From assembly GCF_001939065.1 (NCBI RefSeq), contig NZ_MPSZ01000001.1, positions 124,001-188,000 of the forward strand: 64,000 nt of DNA, read 5' to 3'. Of this stretch, positions 8,808 to 18,132 are shown piece by piece; the first letter of the stretch is position 1; each line of letters opens with the position of its first letter. The notes beneath the pieces are model-generated. The model did not search any database and was not told the DNA's origin. It saw only the letters and a list, made by a program, of their open reading frames with translations. The position numbers and the translations under genes are program-made. Source of the DNA: Exiguobacterium indicum HHS 31 (GTDB lineage Bacteria > Bacillota > Bacilli > Exiguobacteriales > Exiguobacteriaceae).

Positions 8808-9782
8808 ATGAAACGGTGGAGTGGAATCATACTGGCATCGACACTTAGCCTCGCAGGGTGCGGCAGTGTCATCGATGATCCAGAACGGGCAGTCAAGGAA
8901 CGAAAGGAAATGGCAGTCGTCTTGTCGGATGTGGGTCTTGGCGATCAATCATTCAGCGATGCGGCGATGAGCGGTATGGCGTTGTTACGCGAGAAGGAAG
9001 GTTGGTCAATCGATTACCGAGAGTTGAACGAAACGAAGACCTATAAAGTAGCATTCGAAGCGTTAGCGAAGAAGAAGCCGACCGTCATCGTCGGACTCGG
9101 ATTCATGGGACAGACGGATCTTGAGACCGTTGCTAAAAAATATCCGAAACAACAATTCGCCTTGATTGATGCTATATCGACGTTACCGAACGTACTCTCG
9201 GTTACGTTCAAAGAGGACGAAGGAAGCTATTTAGCGGGTGCGGCTGCAGGTATCCAAACGAAGACGAATACGATTGGTTTCGTCGGTGGGATGAAGTCAC
9301 CTCTGATCGAAAAATTCGAAAAAGGATACATAGCTGGCGCAAAAGCCGTCAATCCAAAAACAAAAGTACTCGTCGAATACGCAGAGGACTTTGCAGCGCC
9401 TGAAAAGGGACGGACGCTCGCAAACGAAATGATGCAGAAAAAGGCAGACGTGTTATACGCAGCAGCGGGGTTGACGGGAAGCGGTGTCCTTGAGGCAGCG
9501 CAAACGAAGGGGAAAAAAGCGATCGGTGTCGATAGCGATCAGACCCCGATCGCACCTGACGCTGTCATGACGTCAATGCTAAAACAAGTTGATCTTGCGA
9601 TCACAAAAATCGGACAAGATGTGGCTGCGAAAGGTCTACAGTCCGGACAAGTCGTCCTGGGTGTCAAAGAAGGGGCAATCCAGTTGGCTCCAATCCGAAA
9701 CACGAACTTTACGGACGGGGAACGAAAAAAATTAGAGCAGCTACAACAAGACGTGCTCGAAGGTAAGGTGACGATCCAATGA
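8808..9782 (+). CDS. BMP-family solute-binding lipoprotein paired with a chemoreceptor
   Basis: A 324-aa exported lipoprotein: signal peptide, then lipobox LAGC with the lipidated cysteine at about residue 18. The rest is a basic-membrane-protein (BMP/Med/PnrA) periplasmic-binding fold, with [36 protein letters not shown] and GVDSDQ motifs; known members bind purine nucleosides. No ABC permease or ATPase gene is adjacent. Its stop overlaps the next start as ATGA, and that gene encodes a methyl-accepting chemotaxis protein, so it may act as the ligand-binding partner of the receptor. The ligand is inferred from the family and from nearby deoC, not shown. Confidence 0.88.
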   Translation: MKRWSGIILASTLSLAGCGSVIDDPERAVKERKEMAVVLSDVGLGDQSFSDAAMSGMALLREKEGWSIDYRELNETKTYKVAFEALAKKKPTVIVGLGFMGQTDLETVAKKYPKQQFALIDAISTLPNVLSVTFKEDEGSYLAGAAAGIQTKTNTIGFVGGMKSPLIEKFEKGYIAGAKAVNPKTKVLVEYAEDFAAPEKGRTLANEMMQKKADVLYAAAGLTGSGVLEAAQTKGKKAIGVDSDQTPIAPDAVMTSMLKQVDLAITKIGQDVAAKGLQSGQVVLGVKEGAIQLAPIRNTNFTDGERKKLEQLQQDVLEGKVTIQ

Positions 9783-11428
9783 CGTTACGGAAACGATTTT
9801 TACTCTCCACGTTAGTGACGATTTTGAGTGTCGTCATCTTGATGGGATGGACTTTGTTCCAACTCCGTCAAATTCAGTCCTATAACGAAGATTACGGGAA
9901 ACAGCTCGTTGAGATCTCAGAGCTTGAAACGAAGCTCTTATATGAACAGGCAGCATGGAACCGACTGGCAAGCCAACCGTCTGAAAGTCAGGCGGAGCAA
10001 GTACAGGCACTTAGCAAAAAGAACGAACAAGCCTTGAACCAGTTACAAAAGACGTATTTGATTCCAGCATTTCAAGAAGAGTTGAACCGGGCGGATATGA
10101 AATATAAGACGCTTGCTGCGAAACGGACGGAACTGACGGACGCGATGAATCCGATTGAGATTCGCTCGCACGCTGCACGAATCGAAGGTGTGCTCAGTGA
10201 TCTCTATACGTTACATACGAAAAATGGAGAGTTTTATGATGTCTTACAACGTGAAGCAAAAGACGAGACATTGAACCTGACGCGGACCGTCATGATTGCG
10301 ACATTCATTCTCCTGATTGGTCTTGCGTTATACAACTGGTACTTCGCACGTAGCATCACGCGACCGATCAGCCGTGTCGTCCGGACAGCAGAACAGATTT
10401 CGGACGGAGACTTATCGCAGGAATTAGTCGTATCCGGTCGAAAAGATGAGATTGGTCGACTCGAGACAGCGGTTGCGCAGATGCAAGGAACATTGCATGA
10501 GGTCATCGGAACGATCAGTCGTTCGTCGAATACGATTCGTCAGATGAGTACGGAAGCGACGACGGAGAACGCGAACATCGTTGAAGTTTCTGGTAACATG
10601 ACCCATGCGATCAATGAGATGGCGAGCGGGACACAAACGGTGTCGGACGATATCCAGACGACAGTCAGTACGATGTCCGATATGCAACAGCTCTTTGAAG
10701 AGAGTGAACAACGTGCACAAACGGCTTATGCAGAAGGACAGGCGGCCGATCACGTGATGGTTCAAAGTAGTTCTATCATGGAACAACAGGCCGCATCACT
10801 ACGTGCATCAACAGAACAAAATCGCGAACTTGGTCAGAAACTGGAAGGTTTCTTAGAGCAGACGCAACAAATCGAACAGATGGCGCAACTCGTCGCTGGA
10901 GTTTCTGCACAGACGAATTTATTATCACTTAATGCGGCCATCGAGGCGGCGCGGGCTGGGGAAGCCGGTCGTGGATTTGCCGTCGTAGCAAGTGAAGTTA
11001 AAAAGTTAGCGGATGAGACAAATGAGGCGACGCGCTCAATCTTCTCACTCGTTCGTTCGATTCGTCAGGATGGTGCTGTCTTACAAGAAGCACTCGTGCA
11101 AGCGGAGCGGGAGCAGACGAATCAGGTCGAGAACTTCACACACGTTCAAGAAGCATTCGGTGAGACGCGTCAAAAGGTAGCAAGTGTGACGGAAACGCTC
11201 GATTACGTGACGAAACAACTCGTTCATTCGAAACAACAAGCCCGTCATGTCGTTGGTCAAGTCAGTACAGTCAGTGGCGTCATGGAAGAACTTGCAGCCG
11301 GAAACGAAGAAATTGCTGCTTCGATGCGTGATCAACAGGCATCGTTCGAACAGATTCATCAATTGATGCAAGAACTCGAATCGACGACGACGTCGCTTGA
11401 CAGTCAGACACATCAATTCAAAATTTAA
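9779..11428 (+). CDS. Methyl-accepting chemotaxis protein
   Basis: A 549-aa membrane chemoreceptor. Transmembrane segment 1 is at about residues 8-27, an extracytoplasmic helical domain of some 145 residues follows (four-helix-bundle style, rich in Gln/Glu/Leu), segment 2 is at about 170-188, then HAMP (about 190-243) and the cytoplasmic signalling domain. The hairpin tip reads [20 protein letters not shown] followed by [17 protein letters not shown], so it should couple to CheW/CheA. The four-base ATGA overlap with the lipoprotein gene indicates translational coupling and probably a stable protein pair. The small sensor domain has no recognisable Cache or PAS fold, which fits sensing through the binding protein. 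Confidence 0.95.
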   Translation: MTLRKRFLLSTLVTILSVVILMGWTLFQLRQIQSYNEDYGKQLVEISELETKLLYEQAAWNRLASQPSESQAEQVQALSKKNEQALNQLQKTYLIPAFQEELNRADMKYKTLAAKRTELTDAMNPIEIRSHAARIEGVLSDLYTLHTKNGEFYDVLQREAKDETLNLTRTVMIATFILLIGLALYNWYFARSITRPISRVVRTAEQISDGDLSQELVVSGRKDEIGRLETAVAQMQGTLHEVIGTISRSSNTIRQMSTEATTENANIVEVSGNMTHAINEMASGTQTVSDDIQTTVSTMSDMQQLFEESEQRAQTAYAEGQAADHVMVQSSSIMEQQAASLRASTEQNRELGQKLEGFLEQTQQIEQMAQLVAGVSAQTNLLSLNAAIEAARAGEAGRGFAVVASEVKKLADETNEATRSIFSLVRSIRQDGAVLQEALVQAEREQTNQVENFTHVQEAFGETRQKVASVTETLDYVTKQLVHSKQQARHVVGQVSTVSGVMEELAAGNEEIAASMRDQQASFEQIHQLMQELESTTTSLDSQTHQFKI

Positions 11429-11438
11429 TGAACACAGC

Positions 11439-11483
11439 AAAAAGTGCACGCTTTCTCAGGAAGAGAAGGCGTGCACTTTTTCT
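11439..11483. terminator. Bidirectional terminator between convergent genes
   Basis: A 19-bp stem (11439-11457 with 11463-11481, one G-T pair) with a 5-nt loop has A-rich and T-rich flanks, so it can stop the chemoreceptor mRNA on + and the M23 peptidase mRNA on -. Confidence 0.9.
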
Positions 11484-11504
11484 TGAATCGACTTATTAGA
11501 CTTA

Positions 11505-12752
11505 TTAGAAGAAGCTTTCTGGATCGAGCTCATTCGTCCGTCCATTCGCATCATACTGGTATCCACCATCGTGGATTTCAAAATGCAAGTGTGGACCAGT
11601 TGAGTTACCGGTGCTTCCGAGAACACCGATTTGCTGTCCTTGTTTGACTTGTTGTCCCTGTTTAACGTTTAAGGCATTCATATGAGCATACACGGTCGTA
11701 TATGTTTTCCCGTCGATATTATGAGAGATATAGACGTGATTTCCGTAAGGACCACCTGAACTTGCTAAGATGACTGTTCCGCTTGCAGACGCAACGATTG
11801 GCGAGTTGAGTGGACCAGCGAAGTCTGTTCCGTTGTGATACGCATAACCATTACTTCCGCTTGCTGCACCCATTCCTTGCGAAACAGAGCCTTGAGCAGG
11901 TTTGATGAATTTACCTTTTGCTTTTGAGATGACTTTCGTACTGGCCTTGCTAACAGATGCTGGCGCTGCCGATTGTTTCGCGGCTTTTGCGGCAGCTACT
12001 TTTGCAGCACGAGCTGCCGCTTTTTCAGCTGCTTCCTGTGCCTTCAGTTGGGCCGATGCCTCTTTCAGGCTGAGGATATTGGATTCTATTTTTTTCTTTT
12101 GTGACGTCAAGCGTTTCAAAAGGGCTGTTCGTTTTTGTTTCTCTTCTTTCAGTTCACGTTGTTTCTTTTTTAAAACATTACGATCTTCAATCAAGTCTTG
12201 GCGTGTCTGCTTCAATTCTTCTTTCGCAGCTGCCAGTTCTTTTTTGTTTGATTCGTAATCTTTTAACAAAGAAGCATCGCTTTCCGCAATCGTATTGAAG
12301 GCATTGAAGCGGCTAATCATATCACCGACATCTTTTGCGCCGAAGACGGCTTCAAGCAGCGGGGCATTATCGGCTTTAGACTGACGAACTGCCAGGCGAT
12401 CACCGAGCATTTTTTCTTGCTTCTTGATTTTCTTTTGTAACTTTTCGATTTTATCTTCTAATCGAGCAATCTGTTTCGTGTTTTCGTCGATCTTCTTTTG
12501 ATTTTCGACGACTTGTAATGTCAGCCCGTTAATCTGTTGATCCAGGGCGTAGACTTGTTGCTGTGCTTTAGATAATTGATTATTTTTTTGAGACAACGCC
12601 TCGCGTTGCTTCGATTGTTGTTGCTGGTTTTGTTGTTGCTTTTCTTTATATGAGCTTGCCGCGTCGACGGGAGTTGTCGTCATGAGCGGACTTGCGAGTA
12701 AAGTGAGTGTCATGAGCGATAGCCCGAGTGACTTTCCGAAAGGTCGTTTCAT
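11505..12752 (-). CDS. Secreted M23 peptidase with long coiled coil (EnvC/LytM-like)
   Basis: A 415-aa exported protein: signal peptide ending near AAS at about residue 33, a long Gln/Lys-rich coiled coil (about 35-245), an Ala/Lys-rich linker, and a C-terminal LytM-type zinc peptidase domain. The zinc motifs are complete: H306 and D310 in HNGTDF, and H388/H390 in HLHFE. It should therefore be an active peptidoglycan endopeptidase, unlike the degenerate EnvC activators. Coiled coil plus M23 resembles proteins controlled by FtsEX, but no ftsEX is present here. It is monocistronic, converging with the chemoreceptor gene. The cleaved bond cannot be told from sequence. Confidence 0.92.
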   Translation of the reverse strand: MKRPFGKSLGLSLMTLTLLASPLMTTTPVDAASSYKEKQQQNQQQQSKQREALSQKNNQLSKAQQQVYALDQQINGLTLQVVENQKKIDENTKQIARLEDKIEKLQKKIKKQEKMLGDRLAVRQSKADNAPLLEAVFGAKDVGDMISRFNAFNTIAESDASLLKDYESNKKELAAAKEELKQTRQDLIEDRNVLKKKQRELKEEKQKRTALLKRLTSQKKKIESNILSLKEASAQLKAQEAAEKAAARAAKVAAAKAAKQSAAPASVSKASTKVISKAKGKFIKPAQGSVSQGMGAASGSNGYAYHNGTDFAGPLNSPIVASASGTVILASSGGPYGNHVYISHNIDGKTYTTVYAHMNALNVKQGQQVKQGQQIGVLGSTGNSTGPHLHFEIHDGGYQYDANGRTNELDPESFF

Positions 12753-13054
12753 AAACTAAGCGTCATTCCTTTCCCTTGTGAAGTGTTACCTATCCCACTC
12801 TAACAAGAAAATCGAAAAATCCACTTTACAATTCTTTTAAAAAAATACAAGAGAAACTAGCAGAAAGTATGAAGAATTTATGAAAATAACGATAGAGAAG
12901 TAAAAGGACATGCTTGAATCGTTGATATAGAAGGAAAAATTGAGGAACGATTGATTGATTTCCGAATGATGTCATAGGATATATTTTTGTAACATCATAT
13001 AAATAGAACGTTTATTAATGTTTGAAAAAGGTATAAGTATAGTTTTTGTGAAAT
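12753..13054. other. AT-rich intergenic region, about 300 bp
   Basis: It contains the upstream region of the leftward M23 gene and the downstream region of the leftward dehydrogenase gene. I see no coding frame with a ribosome binding site. On the minus strand TTGTAT-N16-TAAAGT is a weak promoter candidate near 12810-12845. A loose inverted repeat ATGATGT/ACATCAT lies at about 12966-12998. Confidence 0.5.
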
Positions 13055-13055
13055 G

Positions 13056-13077
13056 AAAAAGTGCCCCGAAAGGCACT
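13056..13077 (-). terminator. Terminator of the dehydrogenase gene
   Basis: Read on the minus strand: AGTGCC, a 6-nt loop, GGCACT, then TTTT. It lies just after the stop codon at 13087. Confidence 0.85.
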
Positions 13078-13086
13078 CAGCACGAA

Positions 13087-13836
13087 TCATTCTTCATAAA
13101 TCATCTTTCGTGTCATTCCACCGTCTAGGACCAATGTTTCGCCCGTCAAGAAATCGTTATCTGGGTGTGTCAGATAGAGAGCCGCACGAGCGACATCACT
13201 TGGTTTTCCGACGCGACCAGCTGGATGTTGACTATGATCTTCAGGTGATAATTCTTGATAGTCACCGGTTTCAATCCAACCAGGAGCAATCGCGTTGACG
13301 AGAATTCCGTCTTCTCCAAGTGAGACAGCAAGTGCATGGGTCAGAGCAAAAATGCCACCTTTCGTCGACGCATAGGATTCCGTATGCGGTTCCGACATAA
13401 AGGCGCGGGTCGAAGCAAGGTTGATGATTCGACCACCACTTTTACTTTGTTTCAAATAGGGTGTAGCCGCCTTAGTTGTCAAGAAGATGCTACGCAGATT
13501 CGTATGATGAACTCGGTCCCATTCCTCAAGCGATAATTCGAGTAATGGTTTTCGAATCATAATTCCAGCGTTGTTGATGACAATGTCGATGCGACCAGTA
13601 TGTTCAATCGCTTTTTCAATCAACAGTTGAACGTCTTTTTCATGTTGGATATCGAGGTGATAGAAGTAAGCCGTACCACCATCTTCTTCAATTTGTTGGA
13701 CCAATTCGTCTCCTGTCATCTGATCGATATCAGCAAGAACGACATTTGCGCCATGCGCAGCATAGGTGCGGGCGAGTTCTGCACCAATTCCATTCGCAGC
13801 TCCTGTAATGATGACGGTTTGATTAACATGATTCAT
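13087..13836 (-). CDS. Short-chain dehydrogenase/reductase
   Basis: A classical SDR of 249 aa. It has the cofactor motif TGAANGIG (residues 11-18), an acidic residue in LADID that favours NAD(H), NNAG at 88-91, and the catalytic set S142, Y155 and K159 (YASTK). The C terminus LTGETLVLDGGMTRKM is typical of glucose- or 3-oxoacyl-type SDRs. I place the start at the second ATG (13836): the first (13845) is fused to the AAAGGATG ribosome binding site. The gene is isolated, with its own terminator, so context does not reveal the substrate. Confidence 0.9.
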   Translation of the reverse strand: MNHVNQTVIITGAANGIGAELARTYAAHGANVVLADIDQMTGDELVQQIEEDGGTAYFYHLDIQHEKDVQLLIEKAIEHTGRIDIVINNAGIMIRKPLLELSLEEWDRVHHTNLRSIFLTTKAATPYLKQSKSGGRIINLASTRAFMSEPHTESYASTKGGIFALTHALAVSLGEDGILVNAIAPGWIETGDYQELSPEDHSQHPAGRVGKPSDVARAALYLTHPDNDFLTGETLVLDGGMTRKMIYEE

Positions 13837-13972
13837 AAAAATCATCCTTTCTGTAACGCTTCTCTCCCTTTTTTACCGTTCCATCATATCCTGAAACCTG
13901 ACAGGATTATCATCCGTAGGAACAGGGAAATAGAAAAGCGTTGAAGTTACTTTAGAATGGGGGAAAATAGGA

Positions 13973-14407
13973 ATGAAATTCTCGAATCAACAATTAGAAA
14001 AACAACAAAATCAATATGCCGAAGATGCAAAAGATTATATCGATCGTCCGAAAAAGACGAATTCGTTGTTACAACGAGCAACTGCAAAGGTAAACAGTAA
14101 CTCTCGTTTGTCCGTCGTCTTCTCACCGTTGACGTTATTCGTCGATATGATTCGCGCGTACCAGTCAGGTGAATATCGCAACATTCGTCGTACGACGATC
14201 TTAAAAGTAATCGGAGCGTTGATTTACCTCGTGTCACCGATTGACCTCGTACCTGATTTCGTACTCGGATTTGGTTTCGCAGACGATATCGCGGTCATCC
14301 TTTTCGTCACGAAAACAGTCTTTGAAGAATTGACACGTTTCAGTGACTGGCAAGATGAACAACAAAAGCGCCGTACGCAACCAGTACAAAGTGAGGATGC
14401 GTATTAA
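13973..14407 (+). CDS. DUF1232 (YkvA-like) small membrane protein
   Basis: A 144-aa protein. Its centre carries the DUF1232 signature IYLVSPIDLVPDFVLGFGFADD, given here over residues of about 84-105, with hydrophobic segments either side. The N-terminal third is polar and lysine/glutamine rich. DUF1232 proteins are widespread in Bacillales and their biochemical function is not known. A GGGGGA ribosome binding site lies 8 bases before the ATG. It stands alone, with a terminator downstream. Confidence 0.85.
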   Translation: MKFSNQQLEKQQNQYAEDAKDYIDRPKKTNSLLQRATAKVNSNSRLSVVFSPLTLFVDMIRAYQSGEYRNIRRTTILKVIGALIYLVSPIDLVPDFVLGFGFADDIAVILFVTKTVFEELTRFSDWQDEQQKRRTQPVQSEDAY

Positions 14408-14422
14408 TCAAATAGATGATCC

Positions 14423-14453
14423 GAGCGACTTCACTATGAGAAGTCGCTCTTTC
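14423..14453 (+). terminator. Terminator after the DUF1232 gene
   Basis: A perfect 10-bp stem (14423-14432 with 14440-14449) with a 7-nt loop, then TTTCT. Confidence 0.8.
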
Positions 14454-14538
14454 TGATGTAAAAAGAGCCGTTTCCTGTACGCCTTCTTGAAAGTTCGATA
14501 CACTAGAAATAGTTGGTAAAGGGGGAGGAGGGACGAAG

Positions 14539-15102
14539 ATGGGACATCACTGGATGGAGTCATACGGTTATATTGGCATCATGATGACGCTCATGTTTCC
14601 ATTCATACCGAGCGAAGTGCCGCTAGCGTATGCCGGATATCTCGTCCACACGGCACAGGCGAATCTGCTATTCATGTTGTTCCTCGCTGTAGTGAGCTTC
14701 GTCATTAGTCAGAACCTCTTCTTTACGATTGGTCAGTTCGGGAGTGAACGGTTATTGAACCGTTTATTCAAATGGTTTCGGATTTCGGAAACAAAAATGC
14801 TTCAGTTTCAGACACAAATGGAGACGAAGGGACGCTATATTCTCCTTCTGTCCCCGATGTGGCGCATCGGATTTGCGATTGGTGCCGGTCTGACTGGTGT
14901 TTCACGCTGGACATTTACCGTCGTGACGACGATTTCCTTTTTCCTTTGGTCGGCGATCTTCATTTGGGGCGGGAAAGCCGTCGGGCATGAATGGCGAAAA
15001 TTGCACCATCTCAATCATCCAATAGTTTGGATTGGTTTAGGTGTGTTGATTACGGTTGGCTACTTGATTCAAAAAAAGAGAAAAGCAAAAAAAGAAATCT
15101 AA
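14539..15102 (+). CDS. DedA-family membrane protein
   Basis: A 187-aa polytopic membrane protein of the DedA/VTT family, with FPFIPSEVPLAYAGYL near the N terminus (the conserved acidic re-entrant loop), a central amphipathic stretch, and the conserved MWRIGFAIGAGLTGVSRWTF segment. That arginine-glycine segment is the family hallmark. DedA proteins act in membrane lipid handling; some flip undecaprenyl phosphate or phosphatidylethanolamine. It is 13 bp upstream of a HAD phosphatase gene and is probably co-transcribed. The exact substrate is unknown. Confidence 0.88.
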   Translation: MGHHWMESYGYIGIMMTLMFPFIPSEVPLAYAGYLVHTAQANLLFMLFLAVVSFVISQNLFFTIGQFGSERLLNRLFKWFRISETKMLQFQTQMETKGRYILLLSPMWRIGFAIGAGLTGVSRWTFTVVTTISFFLWSAIFIWGGKAVGHEWRKLHHLNHPIVWIGLGVLITVGYLIQKKRKAKKEI

Positions 15103-15115
15103 AAGGAGTGGGAAC

Positions 15116-15745
15116 ATGGCAATTATCTTATTCGATATTGACGGTACATTGATCGATTCAACGGAACAGATGACAGAAGCAATCCATCGAGCGATGGAGG
15201 ACATGCCGCATCTTCCAAAACCTTCTAAAGCTAGTGTACAAGCAAGTTATGGTTTAGCAGGAAGTGCCTTTTGGCGTAAGGCGATTCCGGAAGCCTCAGA
15301 AGAGGATATTCGGTTGATTCGTAAAAAAAGACATGGTCATCTAGAAGCGACGATGGCAGAACAGAATGTCTTGTTTGATGGAATTCGATCCTTATTAGAA
15401 GCGCTAGTGTCTGCAGGACATACCATTTCAACAGCGAGTAATTGTGGCAACCACTATCTTAACCTTGTGCTGGATAGTCAAGACATTCGTTCGTTTTTCA
15501 CGAGTCCGAAATGCTTAGAATCCGTCAACGGGAAAGAAAAGGCGGATATTTTACGAGCGCACCGTGAGGAGTTTGGGGAAGAGTCCTACTGGATGATCGG
15601 AGATCGGTCTTCCGATGTGGAAGCGGCTCGTAAGGAAAAGATGCCGGTCGTTTTATGCCAGTACGGTTTTGGGACACAATCCGAGTGGGATTCGGCAGAC
15701 CATGTCATCGAGTCACCGCTTGACTTACTGACAGTGATCAAATAA
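15116..15745 (+). CDS. HAD-superfamily phosphatase
   Basis: A 209-aa soluble hydrolase of HAD subfamily I. Motif I is FDIDGTLID near the N terminus (residues 6-14, nucleophile D6 and acid D8). Motif II is the Ser/Thr in STASNCG, the lysine of motif III is in GKEKAD, and motif IV is MIGDRSSDVEAA. An alpha-helical cap lies between. It resembles phosphoglycolate phosphatase-like enzymes (Gph/PpaX), but the substrate is not predictable. AAAGGAG precedes the start, 13 bp after the DedA-type gene, and a strong terminator follows. Confidence 0.88.
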   Translation: MAIILFDIDGTLIDSTEQMTEAIHRAMEDMPHLPKPSKASVQASYGLAGSAFWRKAIPEASEEDIRLIRKKRHGHLEATMAEQNVLFDGIRSLLEALVSAGHTISTASNCGNHYLNLVLDSQDIRSFFTSPKCLESVNGKEKADILRAHREEFGEESYWMIGDRSSDVEAARKEKMPVVLCQYGFGTQSEWDSADHVIESPLDLLTVIK

Positions 15746-15752
15746 ATGCACC

Positions 15753-15806
15753 AAAAAGCCAAGCTCGATCCGTCGATTTTTTAGACGGTCGGCTTGGCTT
15801 TTTTTG
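15753..15806. terminator. Bidirectional terminator
   Basis: A long stem (about 15753-15774 with 15784-15803, one small bulge) with an A-rich left flank and T-rich right flank separates the convergent HAD and PfoR-type genes. Confidence 0.9.
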
Positions 15807-15831
15807 TGATGAGAGAACGATAACGATGAAC

Positions 15832-16890
15832 TTACTCGAAATCCAGTCGGTATGGTTCTGCACTCATCCATGGACGGAATCTCCGGAAGAGCAGGTGGAA
15901 CACTAGACAAAGGATGACCGGCAAGAAGATGAATAATCCCAGAACAAATGTCATGTTGAACAATGTCCAGCCTCCTGACATCAGATGTAACGCATTGATC
16001 GGACCGATTAATCCAGACATTCCGAAGCCGGCACTAAACGGTGTACCTTGGATGCCGAGCATTCCTGCTAGTGCGCCAAGGATAGCAGCACTACACATGA
16101 CAGGAAGAATCATCAAGGGATTACGGATGAAGTTCGCCATCTGGATTTTAGGAGAACCAAGAAAATGAGCAATCGACGTTCCGCGCGAATTGGCTTGCCA
16201 CCCGGCAATCGCAAGACCGAATCCAGCGGCACAGACGCCTAGATTTGCAGCTCCGGCGGCAACACCCGATAGACTGATGGCGGTCGCAATACCGACCGTT
16301 GAAAGCGGAGAGACGATCAGTACGGAAAAAGTAATCGCAATCAGAATACCCATTAAGACGGGTTGAAGTGCCGTAAAGTCTGAGATGACATGTCCGATCG
16401 CTGTCGTGATCCGTGTCACGAACGGATACGTCAAAACACCAATCCCACCGGCACCGACAATCAAAATCGTTGGCATGATAAGCACCGTATACGTCTTGAA
16501 ACGTTCACCGATCAATAAGACGATTGCCGTCGCAACAGCTGCCGTCAGTCCGGCATTGATGACGTCGCCCGTGCCGACGAAAACGAAGGTCGCATCTGCA
16601 CGAGTTGCAACGCCTGAGCCAACGACCGTCGCGAGTCCAATCGACGTGGTCGCAATCGGTGTCACTTTAAATTGCATGGCTACGGCAACACCAATCACCA
16701 TCGGCAAAAGGCGCATCGCGAGTGTAGTGGCATCTAAAACATGCTGGGCTCCGGATACGTATGGCAACAACGCCTTAGCGAGTTCACCGAGTAGTGCTCC
16801 CGGAATGAGGGCAACAAGAATTCCGATACTGAGTCCGTTTAAAACATGAACAGCGAATTGACGTGGCTGACGCAAAATAGATGAATCCAT
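15832..16890 (-). CDS. PfoR-type membrane protein (PTS_EIIC_2 family)
   Basis: A 352-aa integral membrane protein with about nine or ten hydrophobic segments, glycine/alanine rich, with IAGWQANSRGTSIAHFLGSPK and GTPFSAGFGMSGLIGPI blocks typical of the PTS_EIIC_2/PfoR family. The family is named by similarity to PTS sugar IIC permeases and to Clostridium PfoR, but no EIIA or EIIB gene is nearby, so phosphotransfer is unproven. An AAGGAGAGG site precedes the ATG. An inverted repeat at 16955-16967 lies in its upstream region. The function should be treated as unknown transport or sensing. Confidence 0.8.
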   Translation of the reverse strand: MDSSILRQPRQFAVHVLNGLSIGILVALIPGALLGELAKALLPYVSGAQHVLDATTLAMRLLPMVIGVAVAMQFKVTPIATTSIGLATVVGSGVATRADATFVFVGTGDVINAGLTAAVATAIVLLIGERFKTYTVLIMPTILIVGAGGIGVLTYPFVTRITTAIGHVISDFTALQPVLMGILIAITFSVLIVSPLSTVGIATAISLSGVAAGAANLGVCAAGFGLAIAGWQANSRGTSIAHFLGSPKIQMANFIRNPLMILPVMCSAAILGALAGMLGIQGTPFSAGFGMSGLIGPINALHLMSGGWTLFNMTFVLGLFIFLPVILCLVFHLLFRRFRPWMSAEPYRLDFE

Positions 16891-16954
16891 ACAAATCCTC
16901 TCCTTATGTAATGCTTTTGTGCATAACAGTATAAAAGTTATGAATTGTGTTTTA

Positions 16955-16967
16955 TCTTACGGTAAGA
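16955..16967. promoter_or_regulatory. Inverted repeat, possible operator
   Basis: TCTTAC-G-GTAAGA is a perfect 6-bp inverted repeat around one base, in the divergent region between the PfoR-type gene and the YfmJ-type gene. On the minus strand it lies upstream of a possible -10 box (TATACT). The regulator is unknown. Confidence 0.4.
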
Positions 16968-17078
16968 ACAGAAGGACGTCAAGAAAAAGTTAGAAAATTC
17001 CAAACAAGCAAAGGATTCGTCTTTCAGAAACGGAATTGTTACAGTGAAGAAGTACATTGAATGAGGAGGTCATGAATC

Positions 17079-18074
17079 ATGTCAGAACAACGTATCGTAT
17101 TAGCAGCACGACCAAACGGAAAACCAACAGGGGAAACATTCCGCTATGAATCATTTGAGTTAACAGAGCTGAAGGAAGGACAAGTCGCACTGGAGTCACT
17201 CTATATCTCGGTCGATCCATATATGCGGGGTCGTATGAACGATGCGCGTTCTTATTCGCAACCATTTGAGATTGATGAACCGATTCACGGAGGTGTCGTA
17301 GCACGTGTCATCGAGTCTAAAAGTGAAGGGCTCAAGTCAGGTGATGTCGTTGTCGGGATGCTCGATTGGGCAACAAAAGTAGTCGTCGATGCGAAAACCG
17401 TTCGTAAAATCGATGAGCAAATCGCACCGATTTCAACAGCACTTGGTGTTCTCGGAATGACAGGGATGACAGCGTATTTCGGATTGCTTGATATCGGGAA
17501 TCCACAACCAGGGGAAAGGGTCGTCGTATCGGCAGCAGCAGGGGCTGTTGGATCGATCGTTGGTCAAATCGCTAAAATCAAAGGCGCACGTGTCGTCGGA
17601 ATCGCAGGAAGTGACGAAAAGCTACAACACTTGAAAGCAGATCTTGGTTTTGATGAAGTCATCAATTATAAAACGGAAGACATCCGGGAAGCGTTAGACC
17701 GGACATGTCCAGACGGCATCGATGTCTATTTTGAAAACGTCGGTGGGGAAATCGGTGATGCAGTTCTTGATCGACTCAATCCATTCGCGCGGGTACCAGT
17801 CTGCGGTGCCATTTCTGGATATAACGCACAACAGGACATCGGTCCACGTGTTCAATCGAAATTAATCATCGCGCGTGCGCGCATGCAAGGTTTCTTAGTG
17901 GGCGATTATGGCAAACGATTCAAGGAGGCGGCTGAGCAACTCGGTCAATGGGTTAGTGAAGGAAAGTTACAATACGAAGAAACGATCTTTGAAGGATTCG
18001 ATCGTGTACCAGATGCTTTCCTTGGCTTGTTCGATGGGTCGAACACGGGGAAACTATTAGTAAAAGTGAAGTAA
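17079..18074 (+). CDS. Zinc-free medium-chain reductase (YfmJ/leukotriene B4 dehydrogenase-like)
   Basis: A 331-aa NADP-dependent MDR-family oxidoreductase that reduces alkenals or enones in related proteins. Early motifs are LYISVDPYMRGRM and HGGVVARVIES; the cofactor domain shows MTGMTAYFGLLDIGNPQPGE, then VSAAAGAVGSIVGQIAK with the glycine-rich loop, and ENVGGE. There is no catalytic zinc ligand set. It is closest in style to B. subtilis YfmJ and mammalian prostaglandin reductase. An AGGAGG site precedes the start. It is monocistronic with a strong terminator. A role in detoxifying reactive carbonyls is inferred from the family. Confidence 0.88.
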   Translation: MSEQRIVLAARPNGKPTGETFRYESFELTELKEGQVALESLYISVDPYMRGRMNDARSYSQPFEIDEPIHGGVVARVIESKSEGLKSGDVVVGMLDWATKVVVDAKTVRKIDEQIAPISTALGVLGMTGMTAYFGLLDIGNPQPGERVVVSAAAGAVGSIVGQIAKIKGARVVGIAGSDEKLQHLKADLGFDEVINYKTEDIREALDRTCPDGIDVYFENVGGEIGDAVLDRLNPFARVPVCGAISGYNAQQDIGPRVQSKLIIARARMQGFLVGDYGKRFKEAAEQLGQWVSEGKLQYEETIFEGFDRVPDAFLGLFDGSNTGKLLVKVK

Positions 18075-18082
18075 ATATGCCA

Positions 18083-18117
18083 AAAGAGGTTGCGGAATCA
18101 TTTCCGCAACCTCTTTT
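18083..18117. terminator. Bidirectional terminator
   Basis: A 14-bp stem (18083-18096 with 18103-18116) with a 6-nt loop and T-runs on both strands, shared by the reductase gene and the leftward 54-aa gene. Confidence 0.92.
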
Positions 18118-18132
18118 TCAATGGCGTAAGAT

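Noticed and set aside
12966-12998. ATGATGT/ACATCAT inverted repeat
   Set aside because: Wide spacer and AT-rich surroundings make chance likely; no gene start is close.
12753-13054. WalR box upstream of the M23 peptidase
   Set aside because: I looked for paired TGTWAH hexamers five bases apart; only single TGTAAA-like words are present.
15832-16890. True PTS sugar permease
   Set aside because: The family name suggests it, but no EIIA, EIIB or sugar enzyme gene is near and the phosphorylation partners are missing, so only the membrane family is called.
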